Of a DNA stretch of 42,911 nt, positions 24,046 through 35,124 are shown in pieces; positions within the stretch are counted from its first letter, which is position 1, and each line of letters starts with the position of its first letter. The position numbers were made by a program, and so were the translations under genes. This stretch comes from Microvirga calopogonii. GTDB lineage: Bacteria > Pseudomonadota > Alphaproteobacteria > Rhizobiales > Beijerinckiaceae. Under the pieces are notes generated by a model that made no database searches, was not told the DNA's origin, and was given only the letters and a program-made list of their open reading frames with translations. The stretch spans positions 1 to 42,911 of the forward strand of contig NZ_QDGA01000041.1 of assembly GCF_003347665.1 (NCBI RefSeq), given 5' to 3'.

Positions 24046-25065
24046 TTAGGCGATCATCGCAAGCGCAGAATCGAGCCTGGACCGGGCATCCACAGGATCC
24101 AAAGGCTCCGGATCATGCGTGATGCGCGCTAACGCTGCGTTAGCGCGGCGCAGGGCCTCTCCGCTCAGGACAGGGGCGGCCTCGGCGACGGCGCTCATTT
24201 CATCCATCTGGCCGTTGCAGTGAAGAGCCATGTCGCAGCCGGCCGCAAAGGCGGCCTCCGTCCGGTCCCGGAACGAGCCGGAAAGGGCATGCATCGACAG
24301 GTCGTCGGTCATCACCAAACCGTCATAGCCGATATGGCCCCGGACGATCTCCTGCATGACGATGGGGGAAGTCGTGGCGGGCCGCTCCGGATCCAGGGCG
24401 GTGTAGACAACATGCGCCGTCATGGCGAGGGGCATGTCGGTCAGCATGCGGAACGGCGCGAAGTCGTGGCGCTCCAGCTCCTCGCGGGAGGCATCGACTA
24501 CGGGCAGCGCCAGGTGACTGTCGGCCCCGGCCCGGCCATGGCCCGGCATGTGCTTCACCACCGGCATCACGCCGCCGGCCAGCAGGCCTTCGGCGGCGGC
24601 CCGGCCCAGGATGGCGACCTGGCCCGGCGTCTTGCCGTAGGCCCGATCGCCGATCACGTCGTGGGCTCCCGGCGAGGGCACGTCCAGGACCGGCAGGCAA
24701 TCAACCGTGATGCCGACCGAACGGAGATCGTGAGCGATCAGGCGGGCTCCGAGCCGTGCGATCTCGCGCTGGACGAGCGGATCGTTCGCGTGAACGCGGC
24801 CATAGGAGCTGCCGGAGGGGTATTTGGGCCAATGGGGCGGGCCCAGGCGCTGGACGCGGCCGCCCTCCTGGTCGATCAGGATCGGAGCATCCGCCCGACC
24901 GACCGCCTCCCTCAGGGAGGCGCAGAGCGCCCTCACCTGCTCGGGCGCCTCCACGTTGCGGCGGAACAGGATGAAGCCCCAGGGATCCGCCTCCTTGAAG
25001 AAAGCGACCTCGTCCGGGGTGAGCTCGATGCCGGAGCAACCGGCAATAAAGGCGCGGGTTTTCAT
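24046..25065 (-). CDS. nagZ: Beta-N-acetylhexosaminidase NagZ (GH3)
   Basis: 339 residues. NagZ removes N-acetylglucosamine from cell-wall muropeptides in the cytoplasm during recycling. PILIDQEGGRVQRL is at 61-74. KHMPGHGRAGADSH (171-184) is the His/Asp acid-base loop special to NagZ. GLVMTDDLSM holds the nucleophile among Asp254/255. All key residues are present and the length is normal. No signal peptide is seen, as expected. It lies between the SPOR protein gene and scpA, an order common in Rhizobiales. Confidence 0.95.
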   Translation of the reverse strand: MKTRAFIAGCSGIELTPDEVAFFKEADPWGFILFRRNVEAPEQVRALCASLREAVGRADAPILIDQEGGRVQRLGPPHWPKYPSGSSYGRVHANDPLVQREIARLGARLIAHDLRSVGITVDCLPVLDVPSPGAHDVIGDRAYGKTPGQVAILGRAAAEGLLAGGVMPVVKHMPGHGRAGADSHLALPVVDASREELERHDFAPFRMLTDMPLAMTAHVVYTALDPERPATTSPIVMQEIVRGHIGYDGLVMTDDLSMHALSGSFRDRTEAAFAAGCDMALHCNGQMDEMSAVAEAAPVLSGEALRRANAALARITHDPEPLDPVDARSRLDSALAMIA

Positions 25066-25123
25066 ACCCGCGCCTTAAGTCTCCTGCTCGACAGGGTCAA
25101 GGAATCTCGACCGGCGAGCCGTC

Positions 25124-26527
25124 TCAGTTCTTGGCGACGAAGCACTGACCGCCTTGGCCCTGCAGCTTGGAGCAGAGGGAGGAAGCCTCCTCCTTGGACA
25201 GGGGGCCGACGCGAACGCGATAGATGGTGCTGCCGTTGACCTCGGCCTTGCGGATGAGAGACGGCATGCCTTCGAGATCGGGATACTTGCGCTGGAACGA
25301 CGCAAAGGCGGTTTGGGCACCGGCCTCCGAATTCGCGAGGCCAAGCTGCACGGCGAAGCCGCCGCTGGGCGTCGTTTCCGCTGCGGCTGCCGCGGGAGCA
25401 ACCGGCTGAACCGATGCGACCTGCGTCGGTGCGGGCGTGGCTGCCGCAGGTTTCGGGGTCGGAGCAGGCGTGGCGGGAGCTGCGACCGGGGTGCTCGCGG
25501 CCGCTCGGGGCTGGGCCGATGCCGTCTGGACGGGCGTCGGCGCGGACTGAGCCTGGGGCGGCAGTGTCATGGCGGCGGGCGCCGCCGGCTGGGCGGCCTG
25601 ATGCTCCGAACCCGCGACCGTGCCGTCAGGGCGGATCGTAACCGTGCGGACCTTCTTCGGCTCGCCGAGATTCAGGCTGGCAGTCTGCTGCGGCTTGACC
25701 GTGCCGGCGGGGATCGTGCCGCCCGTGGCGTCGGCGACGGCACCGCCATTCATGCGCACGGCCTGCTGGAGGTCGACCGGCTGCTCCTCCCGGTTGACGA
25801 CCTTGGTCGCCGTATTCTGGTTGGCGCGCTCGTAGATCTGCTTGTTCTGGTTCGGGATTTCGACCCCGCCCGGGTTCTGCGGCTGGATCTTGGTGGGTTC
25901 GTTGTTGGCCTTCACGAGCGGCGGTTCACCCCCTGTGACCACCGACGAGCCCGACGCCATGTAGGCTCCGCCACCGCCAAGCACGACCGCGCCCACGACC
26001 GCCGCAATGGCAACCATGCCCTTGCGGGAGCGCCGCTTCTCGACAGGTGCGTAATCCTGCTGCTGATCGTAATCCTGGTCGGCGTAATGCCCGGCCTGAT
26101 CGGCATAGTAGTCCTGCGCATAAGCCTCGTTGCCGTAGGCATCCTGATCGTGGGGAGCGGGCTGGCGGGCGTAGGCGGACTCAGGGGCACGGACATTGCT
26201 CTGCGGGTATCCGCCGAGATCGAACGACGGCGCGGCATGACCTCCTTGGGGGGCACGGACCGGCACCTCGCGCGCTCCTTGCGACACGGTGTCGCGGACG
26301 GCGAAAAGATCGTCGATCGAGGTGCCCTGCTGGCGCGGACGGGCGGAGCCGTCATTGGCCAAAATGCTTTGAAATGGGTCGTCTTGCCCCACGATCCGGG
26401 CCAATTCCGCGAGCGGATCGTTCCGCCCGGCGGTGGCCGGCTGGGATTGCGGGGTGCCCGCCTGCGCGAGTTGCCGTTCGATCTCGTTGAGGTCGACGGC
26501 AAAACGGGGCTTCACTGATTCGCTCAT
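25124..26527 (-). CDS. SPOR-domain cell-division/peptidoglycan-binding protein
   Basis: 467 residues. The cytoplasmic N-terminus (about 165 residues) is rich in Gln, Tyr and Asp (AQDYYADQAGHYADQDYDQQQDY). One membrane segment follows after a basic stop (KRRSRKGMVAIAAVVGAVVLG, to about 190). The periplasmic part has an Asn/Gln stretch, a Pro/Ala linker and a C-terminal SPOR domain from about 390 (FAVQLGLANSEAGAQTAFASF, then YRVRVGPLSKEEASSLCSKL). SPOR domains bind glycan strands lacking stem peptides at the septum. GGAG nine bases before ATG 26527 supports the start. It lies between argS and nagZ. Confidence 0.88.
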   Translation of the reverse strand: MSESVKPRFAVDLNEIERQLAQAGTPQSQPATAGRNDPLAELARIVGQDDPFQSILANDGSARPRQQGTSIDDLFAVRDTVSQGAREVPVRAPQGGHAAPSFDLGGYPQSNVRAPESAYARQPAPHDQDAYGNEAYAQDYYADQAGHYADQDYDQQQDYAPVEKRRSRKGMVAIAAVVGAVVLGGGGAYMASGSSVVTGGEPPLVKANNEPTKIQPQNPGGVEIPNQNKQIYERANQNTATKVVNREEQPVDLQQAVRMNGGAVADATGGTIPAGTVKPQQTASLNLGEPKKVRTVTIRPDGTVAGSEHQAAQPAAPAAMTLPPQAQSAPTPVQTASAQPRAAASTPVAAPATPAPTPKPAAATPAPTQVASVQPVAPAAAAAETTPSGGFAVQLGLANSEAGAQTAFASFQRKYPDLEGMPSLIRKAEVNGSTIYRVRVGPLSKEEASSLCSKLQGQGGQCFVAKN

Positions 26528-26633
26528 GCGCCGGATCTCCAGTTACGCGACAGGAGCACCGTTGCTCCGCCTGCACGACGTGACGAGACCCGACGCGAAT
26601 GCTTCGTAAGCGATTGATCCGCTTAGAGAAACA

Positions 26634-28394
26634 CTATCGCATTTCATCGGGTGCCGTGACGCCCAGGATTGCGAGACCAGATGCGAGCACACCCTTGAGG
26701 GCATGCACGAGAGCGAGCCTCGCTTGTGTTGAATCTTTATCAGTTAGATTAACAAAGCGTAATTGCGGCAAGTCTTTGCCCTTATTCCATAGACTGTGGA
26801 AGGCGCTCGCCAAGTCATAAAGATAAAATGCCACCCGGTGGGGCTCGTGAGCTTCGGCTGCGGCCTCGATCGTCCGCGGAAACTGAGCGATACGATGGAT
26901 GACGTCCGTTTCCGCTTCGTCATTGAGAATCGACAGGTCCGCCTTCGCAAGCTGAGCCGCCGAGAAGTCGGTGCCCGGGAACGCCTCCGCCGCCTGACGG
27001 AAGACGGACGCGCAGCGGGCATGGGCGTACTGGACGTAGAAGACCGGGTTGTCCTTGGACTGCTCGACCACCTTGGCGAGGTCGAAATCCAGGGTCGCGT
27101 CGTTCTTGCGGAAGATCATCATGAAGCGGGTGGCGTCCCGGCCCACCTCGTCGACGACCTCGCGCAGGGTCACGAAGTCACCCGAGCGCTTGGACATCTT
27201 CACCGGCTCGCCCCCGCGCAGCAGCTTCACCAGCTGGCAGAGCTTCACGTCGAGGTCGGCCTTATTGTCCGAAACGGCCTTCACGGCCGCCTGCATGCGC
27301 TTCACGTAGCCGCCGTGGTCCGCGCCCCAGACGTCGATCATGGAGGCGAAGCCCCGCTCGAACTTGGAGCGGTGATAGGCGATGTCGGAGGCGAAATAGG
27401 TGTAGGAGCCGTCCGACTTCAGGAGCGGCCGGTCGACCTCGTCGCCGAAGGCAGTGGCGCGGAACAGAAGCTGCTCCCGATCCTCCCAATCCTCGTCCTT
27501 CTGGCCCTTAGGGGGCGGCAGGCGGCCCATATAGACGAGATCGCGGCCGCGAAGCTCCGTGATCAGCTCCTTGACCTGATCCACCGGGCCGGACTGAAGG
27601 GACTTTTCAGAGAAGAACACGTCGTGATGGATGTTGAGGGCCGCGAGGTCGTCCCGGATCATGTCCATCATGGCGTTAATCGTGAACTCACGCACGATCG
27701 GCAGCCATTCGGCTGGCGCCATGTTAAACAGGCGCTCGCCATATTCCTCGAAAAGGCGTTCGCCCACGGGCTTCAAGTACTCGCCCGGATAAAGCCCGTC
27801 TGGGATTGGACGCTCCTGTTTCTGAAGCACATCCATGTATCGATTGAAGGCAGACTGGGCGAGGACGTCGACCTGCGCGCCGGCATCGTTGATGTAGTAT
27901 TCGCGGGTGACCTTGTAGCCGGCGAAATCCAGGAGGCCCGCCAGGGCATCGCCGAAGACCGCGCCCCGGCAATGGCCCACATGCATCGGCCCGGTCGGAT
28001 TGGCCGAGACATACTCGACATTGACCGGCGAGCCCGCACCCTGCCCGCTCCGGCCGAAACCGTCGCCGTCGACGACGGCGGCACGCAGGACCTCGTGGAG
28101 GACGGAAGGCGCGAGGCGGATGTTGATGAAACCGGGACCGGCGATCTCCACGCTGGTGACGCGCGGATCGTCCTTGAGGTCGGTGACGAGAAGCTCGGCC
28201 AGGGCGCGCGGGTTCATCCGCGCCTCCTTGGCCAGCACCATGGCGGCGTTCGTGGCGAGGTCGCCATGGGAGGGATCGCGCGGCGGCTCGACCACGACGC
28301 GGCTGACATCCAGCCCCGACGGTATCTTACCCGTCTCGGCCAACCGGCCGAGCGCATCCGCAACCCGCTTCTCAAACAGCCCGAAAATGTTCAT
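26634..28394 (-). CDS. argS: Arginine--tRNA ligase
   Basis: 586 residues of a class I tRNA ligase that charges tRNA-Arg. The N-terminal Add-1 domain holds EPPRDPSHGDLATNAAMVLAK. The catalytic signature VEYVSANPTGPMHVGHCRGA uses HVGH in place of HIGH, and KMSKRSG is present after GGEPV. The C-terminal anticodon-binding helix domain ends ASGLAILGVTAPDEM. The length is normal. The ribosome binding site is weak. dgt lies 50 bases upstream and the SPOR gene 106 bases downstream on the same strand. Confidence 0.97.
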   Translation of the reverse strand: MNIFGLFEKRVADALGRLAETGKIPSGLDVSRVVVEPPRDPSHGDLATNAAMVLAKEARMNPRALAELLVTDLKDDPRVTSVEIAGPGFINIRLAPSVLHEVLRAAVVDGDGFGRSGQGAGSPVNVEYVSANPTGPMHVGHCRGAVFGDALAGLLDFAGYKVTREYYINDAGAQVDVLAQSAFNRYMDVLQKQERPIPDGLYPGEYLKPVGERLFEEYGERLFNMAPAEWLPIVREFTINAMMDMIRDDLAALNIHHDVFFSEKSLQSGPVDQVKELITELRGRDLVYMGRLPPPKGQKDEDWEDREQLLFRATAFGDEVDRPLLKSDGSYTYFASDIAYHRSKFERGFASMIDVWGADHGGYVKRMQAAVKAVSDNKADLDVKLCQLVKLLRGGEPVKMSKRSGDFVTLREVVDEVGRDATRFMMIFRKNDATLDFDLAKVVEQSKDNPVFYVQYAHARCASVFRQAAEAFPGTDFSAAQLAKADLSILNDEAETDVIHRIAQFPRTIEAAAEAHEPHRVAFYLYDLASAFHSLWNKGKDLPQLRFVNLTDKDSTQARLALVHALKGVLASGLAILGVTAPDEMR

Positions 28395-28444
28395 GGTACT
28401 TTGTCTCTGAAGGGCCTTTGGCCCTGGAATTCCATGGGTGCCGC

Positions 28445-29659
28445 CTAGCGCAGGTCCGGCGTCACGTCAAACAGACGCCGGTGCTCAAGGATCGCATAGC
28501 GGTCCGTCATGCCGGCGATGTAATCGGCCACGCGCCGGGCGAGCCGGGGCTCGTCGTCCTTCGGCAGGTCCGCCTGCCATTCCTCCGGCATCAGCTCCGG
28601 CTCGGCCTTGAAGCGCCTGAAAAGGTCCCGCAGCACGGCGTCCGCCTGGGCGCGGACCCGCATCACGTCCGGGTGCCGGTACATGCGGGCATAGAGGAAC
28701 CGCTTGATGGAGGCATCGGCCTCCTTCATGGCTTGCGAGAAGCAGACCATGGTATCGCCGGCACGCCGGATATCCTCCGCGCTCTGCGGAGACAGCGCCG
28801 AGATCCTGCGCTCTCCTTCCGCGACCACGTCCTCGACGAAGCGGGTGATGACGCGCCGGGTCAGCTCGTGGATCCGCCGGGAGAGTTCGAGGGTTGGATA
28901 GCGCGCATCGATGTCCGTCAGGAGGCCATCGAGAAACGGCACCTCGCGCAGCTCCTCGATCCTGAAAAGCCCTGCCCGCAAACCGTCGTCGATATCGTGG
29001 GCATCGTAGGCGATGTCATCGGCAATGGCCGCCGCCTGGGCCTCTCCTCCGGCATGGGTGGCAAGTTCCAGGTCCTGAAGGGCGTTGTATTCGAGGATCG
29101 CCAGCGGAACGCCTCGCGCGGCGTAGCGCAGGGTCGGTTGTCCGTCGGCCTCCAGGAGCGGGCCGTTGTGCTTGACCAGGCCCTCCAGGGCTTCCCAGGT
29201 GAGGTTGAGCCCGTCGTACTCCGCGTAACGGCGCTCCAGGCGGGTGACGACCCGCAGCGCCTGGGCGTTGTGATCGAACCCGCCGAACCCGGCCATGCAC
29301 TCGTCGAGGGTATCCTCTCCCGTATGGCCGAAGGGCGTATGGCCCAGGTCGTGGGACAGCGCCAGCGCCTCGGCCAGATCCTCGTCGAGGCCGAGGGAGC
29401 GGGCGAGCGCCCGGGCGATCTGGCTCACTTCGATCGTGTGGGTCAGCCGGGTGCGGAAATGGTCGCCCTCGTGATAGACGAACACCTGCGTCTTGTGCTT
29501 CAGGCGCCGAAAGGCCGAGGAATGGATGATCCGGTCCCGGTCGCGCTGGAAGTCGCTGCGGGTCGGCGAGACCGCCTCCGGGAACAGCCGGCCTCTGCTT
29601 CCCCAGGGGTCGCAGGCATATGGGGCTCGCCATCTCTCGCCAAAGGGCCGCACAATCAT
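28445..29659 (-). CDS. dgt: Deoxyguanosinetriphosphate triphosphohydrolase-like protein
   Basis: 404 residues of the HD superfamily. The dGTPase family splits dGTP to deoxyguanosine and triphosphate. RDRDRIIHSSAFRRLKHKTQVF is the N-terminal signature. Metal ligands lie in FRTRLTHTIEVSQIAR and ALSHDLGHTPFGHTGEDTLDECM, which form the HD motif. DDIAYDAHDIDDGLRAGLF carries the last metal Asp. The short alphaproteobacterial version is usually called dgt-like (type 2), and the true substrate range may be wider. It is divergent from erpA with 88 bases between the starts and is the first gene of the dgt-argS-SPOR run. Confidence 0.93.
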   Translation of the reverse strand: MIVRPFGERWRAPYACDPWGSRGRLFPEAVSPTRSDFQRDRDRIIHSSAFRRLKHKTQVFVYHEGDHFRTRLTHTIEVSQIARALARSLGLDEDLAEALALSHDLGHTPFGHTGEDTLDECMAGFGGFDHNAQALRVVTRLERRYAEYDGLNLTWEALEGLVKHNGPLLEADGQPTLRYAARGVPLAILEYNALQDLELATHAGGEAQAAAIADDIAYDAHDIDDGLRAGLFRIEELREVPFLDGLLTDIDARYPTLELSRRIHELTRRVITRFVEDVVAEGERRISALSPQSAEDIRRAGDTMVCFSQAMKEADASIKRFLYARMYRHPDVMRVRAQADAVLRDLFRRFKAEPELMPEEWQADLPKDDEPRLARRVADYIAGMTDRYAILEHRRLFDVTPDLR

Positions 29660-29674
29660 CCCCGGGTTGAAGCC

Positions 29675-29703
29675 TTGTCAGCGCGCACTTACCTTGCTCT
29701 TAA
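29675..29703 (+). promoter_or_regulatory. Possible sigma70 promoter of erpA
   Basis: TTGTCA and TCTTAA are separated by 17 bases, about 45 bases ahead of the erpA start in the gap to dgt. The -35 box is fair and the -10 box moderate, so this is a weak candidate. Confidence 0.3.
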
Positions 29704-29747
29704 CATCTTATGCAAGAATTGCGTCCGCCTGAGGACTGGAAGTGCCC

Positions 29748-30074
29748 ATGACCGGTATCACCCTGACTGACCGAGCCGCCCGCCGCATCAACGAGATCAT
29801 GTCGTCCGAGCCCGTCGGGTCCCACCTGAGAATCAGCGTCAACGGAGGCGGCTGCTCCGGATTCCAGTATGCCTTCGACGTGGATCGGACCCGGCAGGAC
29901 GACGACCTCGTGATCGAAAGGGATGGGGCGACGGTGGTCGTGGACGAGGTGTCGATCCAGTACATGGACGGTTCCGTCATCGACTTCGTGGACGACCTGA
30001 TCGGCCAGTCCTTCAAGATCGAGAACCCCCATGCCACCGCCTCCTGCGGCTGCGGCACCTCGTTTTCATTGTAA
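29748..30074 (+). CDS. erpA: A-type iron-sulfur cluster carrier (ErpA/IscA)
   Basis: 108 residues. A-type carriers pass Fe-S clusters to apo-proteins. The three cluster-binding cysteines Cys36 (GGGCSGFQY), Cys100 and Cys102 (SCGCGTSFSL) are all present. ITLTDRAARRINEIM is the standard opening. ATG 29748 is preferred to the GTG at 29742 because GGA lies 7 bases upstream. The gene stands alone next to dgt rather than in a suf or isc operon, which favours ErpA over IscA/SufA, though paralogues are hard to separate by sequence. Confidence 0.9.
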   Translation: MTGITLTDRAARRINEIMSSEPVGSHLRISVNGGGCSGFQYAFDVDRTRQDDDLVIERDGATVVVDEVSIQYMDGSVIDFVDDLIGQSFKIENPHATASCGCGTSFSL

Positions 30075-30157
30075 AATCGTTACACAAGGCCCTATTCTGC
30101 CTCCCGCACTTGACTTTGAGGCGACCAGCGCAGATTCGCTCGGTCAGGGGGATAAGT

Positions 30158-32035
30158 ATGGGATTTCGTTATCGCGCAGGCGTTTGCGCACTCGCTTTGA
30201 TCACCGGCTTCGCGGCCTTACAGTTCGAGCCCGCCGTGATCCGCGATCTGGTTGTCGAAAAGGCCGGACAACGGATTGCCGTAGGAGCCGTCAAGGTTCC
30301 GCTCTGGAGCGCGGCTTTCGCTCAGGGCGCAGACAGCTTCTCCCTCGATAACGTAAGCTTCTCCTTCGGCGGAGCGCGGTATGAAGCCAAGCGCATCGAA
30401 CTTTCCGGCGCCGCTTCTGCAAGGGCCGATATCGAGGCGTTGCTTTCGAGCAGTTCATCCGAGCCTTTGGCCGACCGTCTGGCGAGGATCAGCGTCAAGC
30501 AGGTCCGAATTCCTGAGGTCAAGCTTACGCAACAGGCCAACGGGCACGCCGTCACGGTCACGTACTCGAACGTGACGCTGAGCGATATTGTGAAGGGCAA
30601 GATTGCCTCGACCACCGTGGAAGCCATGGCCATGGACCAGAAGGGGCCTGAGGCCGATTTAGTCGCCAGCTTCGGGCGTGCCTCGATCAGCGATTTCGAT
30701 CTGCCTGCTTTCGCCCGCCTCTACGAAACCAAGGCCGTCTCCTCGTCCGATGCCCTGGTTCCGATACACGGCCCGTTCTCCATCGAGAAAACCGAACTAC
30801 GTGACGTTAAGGACCAGATCGGCTTCAAGATCGCGCGCATCAGCGGCCGTGACTTCATGGCACGGCCAACCTTGGATTCCTGGACCGGCACCTCGGCTCT
30901 CATGGAGAGGCTCGCCGGCAAACCCGATCTGTCAGAGGTAGAACAAAAGCAGCTGATGACGTCGATTGCCGACCTGCTCGGTGCTTTCAACATCGCTTAC
31001 GCGGAAGCGGCGGGCATCGAGTTTACAGTTCCCAAGAAAGACAAGAACAAGCCGTCTTCCGTTCCCGGCCGCATCGAACGCATTGCCTATACGGGCGCGA
31101 CAGGCTCGGAGGCCGCTCAGGTCCGCATGGAAGGGTTCTCGGTCAACGATCAGGACATGCATGTCAAATTCGGCAGCATCAGTCTAACCGGCTTTTCTTT
31201 CGAGCCGACGCTGAACGGCTTGAAAGCCCTTCAGGACAAGTCTCTCGACAATCTCGACCAAGCGGATATGCGGACCTTGATCCCGACGGTGGGGACACTG
31301 CGTATGTCCGATGTCGATATCGATGGCCCGAGCGACAAGGAAGAAGACGGCAAGCCTGGGCGCATCGTCGTGACCTTGAAGGGTCTTGAGCTGACAGCTG
31401 ACAAGCCTGTGAATGGCATTCCAACGAATATCAGGTACGAAGCACGCGATGTAGCGATGACCCTTCCCTCGGGTGGTTCGGACAAGTTTATCGCCGATCT
31501 CCTGGGCCCCGACTTCAAGAACCCGACCTCATCCTTCCTGCTTGAAGCAACCTGGAACGAAAGCACGAACGAAATCGTGCTCAAGCAGATTTCAGGCGAG
31601 ACGAAAGGATTGGGCCGCTTTTCCCTGACGGGCGTGATCGGCAGTGCCACCAAGGATCTCTTCAGCACAGACGAGGCTACGGCCGCCGCTGCGGTGATCG
31701 GCCTGAAGGCCAAGTCCGCGAATCTCGTGGTCGAGGACAACGGAGTGTTCGATCGTTACCTCGCCGAAACCGCCAAAAAGCAGAAGATCAAGCCGGAAAC
31801 CCTGCGCAAGCTCTACGCGGATGCGGCGCCTCTGGTGCTCGCCTCGTTGATCGGCGATTCCGAACAGACCTCGGCTTTAGCGCGTGCAATCGCAAGCTTC
31901 ATCGCTAAACCGGGAAAGCTCACCGTCGACGCAACGCCGAAGAATCCTTCCGGTTTCGGATTCATGGATGTCGCGCTGGCACCGAAGCCTGCCGATGCGA
32001 TTCAGAAGCTGAACATCAAGGCAAAGGTGGAGTAA
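30158..32035 (+). CDS. Exported protein of unknown function, 625 residues
   Basis: 625 residues from ATG 30158, which has GGGGGAT a few bases upstream. Residues 1 to about 25 are a signal peptide or membrane anchor (RYRAGVCALALITGFAAL). The rest is hydrophilic, with repeating beta-strand-like blocks of the form (I/V)xxxxVxISDxD, including ISLTGFSFEPTLNGL and LRMSDVDIDGP, spaced by charged loops. This hints at an AsmA/DUF-type beta-rich periplasmic fold, but I recognise no family. A helical part is near 515-560 (FDRYLAETAKKQKIKPETLRKLYAD). It follows erpA by about 80 bases and ends before a palindrome shared with maeB. Confidence 0.75.
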   Translation: MGFRYRAGVCALALITGFAALQFEPAVIRDLVVEKAGQRIAVGAVKVPLWSAAFAQGADSFSLDNVSFSFGGARYEAKRIELSGAASARADIEALLSSSSSEPLADRLARISVKQVRIPEVKLTQQANGHAVTVTYSNVTLSDIVKGKIASTTVEAMAMDQKGPEADLVASFGRASISDFDLPAFARLYETKAVSSSDALVPIHGPFSIEKTELRDVKDQIGFKIARISGRDFMARPTLDSWTGTSALMERLAGKPDLSEVEQKQLMTSIADLLGAFNIAYAEAAGIEFTVPKKDKNKPSSVPGRIERIAYTGATGSEAAQVRMEGFSVNDQDMHVKFGSISLTGFSFEPTLNGLKALQDKSLDNLDQADMRTLIPTVGTLRMSDVDIDGPSDKEEDGKPGRIVVTLKGLELTADKPVNGIPTNIRYEARDVAMTLPSGGSDKFIADLLGPDFKNPTSSFLLEATWNESTNEIVLKQISGETKGLGRFSLTGVIGSATKDLFSTDEATAAAAVIGLKAKSANLVVEDNGVFDRYLAETAKKQKIKPETLRKLYADAAPLVLASLIGDSEQTSALARAIASFIAKPGKLTVDATPKNPSGFGFMDVALAPKPADAIQKLNIKAKVE

Positions 32036-32045
32036 ACCACCTCAT

Positions 32046-32076
32046 CGTCATCGCCGGTATAAGGCCGGCGATGACG
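32046..32076. repeat. Perfect REP-like palindrome, possible bidirectional terminator
   Basis: Arms of 12 bases (CGTCATCGCCGG/CCGGCGATGACG) are perfectly complementary around a 7-base loop. It lies in the 65-base gap between two convergent genes. There is no T tract on either side. It resembles the CGTCATxxCCGG hairpin after the large RTX gene (42762-42784), so it is likely a dispersed element. Confidence 0.7.
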
Positions 32077-32100
32077 TGTGCGTGCACCGACTCCGTCGGA

Positions 32101-34404
<2,304 letters not shown>

Positions 34405-34503
34405 CCCCGACGCTCCTTGCACTGACCAAACCACTTTGGAGGCTCTTGTGCGCGCCCTTCACCCTGCCGTCAATGTCCTTGTCTTAAGCTGCGGGGTCGC
34501 ACG

Positions 34504-35124
34504 ATGAAGCTGAGGCAGCGCCTGAAAAATTGGCGCAACCCGCACAATCAGACCCGCGTCCACCTGGCCGGCATGGCCGGACGTTACGGTTACGAGATCG
34601 GCGAGTTCACTTACGGCAAGCCCAAGGTCCGGTTCCCTGAGTCCGGCCGCAAGCTCACCATCGGACGCTATGGCTCCATAGCCGACAAGGTGGAGATCCT
34701 GCTCGGCGGCAACCATCGCACGGACTGGAGCACCACCTATCCCTTCTCGGCGTTCCGGGACCTGTGGCCCGGGGCGCCCATGAGCGAGGACTACCACACC
34801 TCCCGCGGCGACGTGGTCATCGGCCACGACGTCTGGCTCGGCTCCGGCGCCATCATCATGTCAGGTGTGACCGTAGGGCATGGCGCCGTGGTGGCGGCCC
34901 ATGCCATCGTGACCAGGGATGTGCCGCCCTACGCCATCGTCGGCGGCAATCCAGCCAAGGTGATCCGTTATCGTTTCGACGAGGAGACGATCGCTGCCCT
35001 GCTCGACGTGCAATGGTGGGACCTGCCTCGGGACAAAATCGCAACCCTGATCCCGCTCCTGCAGAGCGACCGGATCTGCGAGCTGGTCGCGGCCGTCAGG
35101 GTGCTGCGGGCTCAATCGTCCTGA
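34504..35124 (+). CDS. CatB-type hexapeptide O-acetyltransferase
   Basis: 206 residues with a left-handed beta-helix. The conserved segments are GRYGSIADKVEILLGGNHRTDW, with probable catalytic His71, then VVIGHDVWLGSGAIIMSGVTVGHGAVVAAHAIVTRDVPPYAIVGGNPAKVIRYRF. This places it in the xenobiotic/CatB acetyltransferase group, acetyl-CoA dependent. With the neighbouring acyltransferase 3 and GT2 genes, a sugar or polysaccharide is a more likely acceptor than a drug (inference). Its last 29 bases overlap, tail to tail, with the end of the acyltransferase 3 gene on the minus strand. Confidence 0.88.
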   Translation: MKLRQRLKNWRNPHNQTRVHLAGMAGRYGYEIGEFTYGKPKVRFPESGRKLTIGRYGSIADKVEILLGGNHRTDWSTTYPFSAFRDLWPGAPMSEDYHTSRGDVVIGHDVWLGSGAIIMSGVTVGHGAVVAAHAIVTRDVPPYAIVGGNPAKVIRYRFDEETIAALLDVQWWDLPRDKIATLIPLLQSDRICELVAAVRVLRAQSS

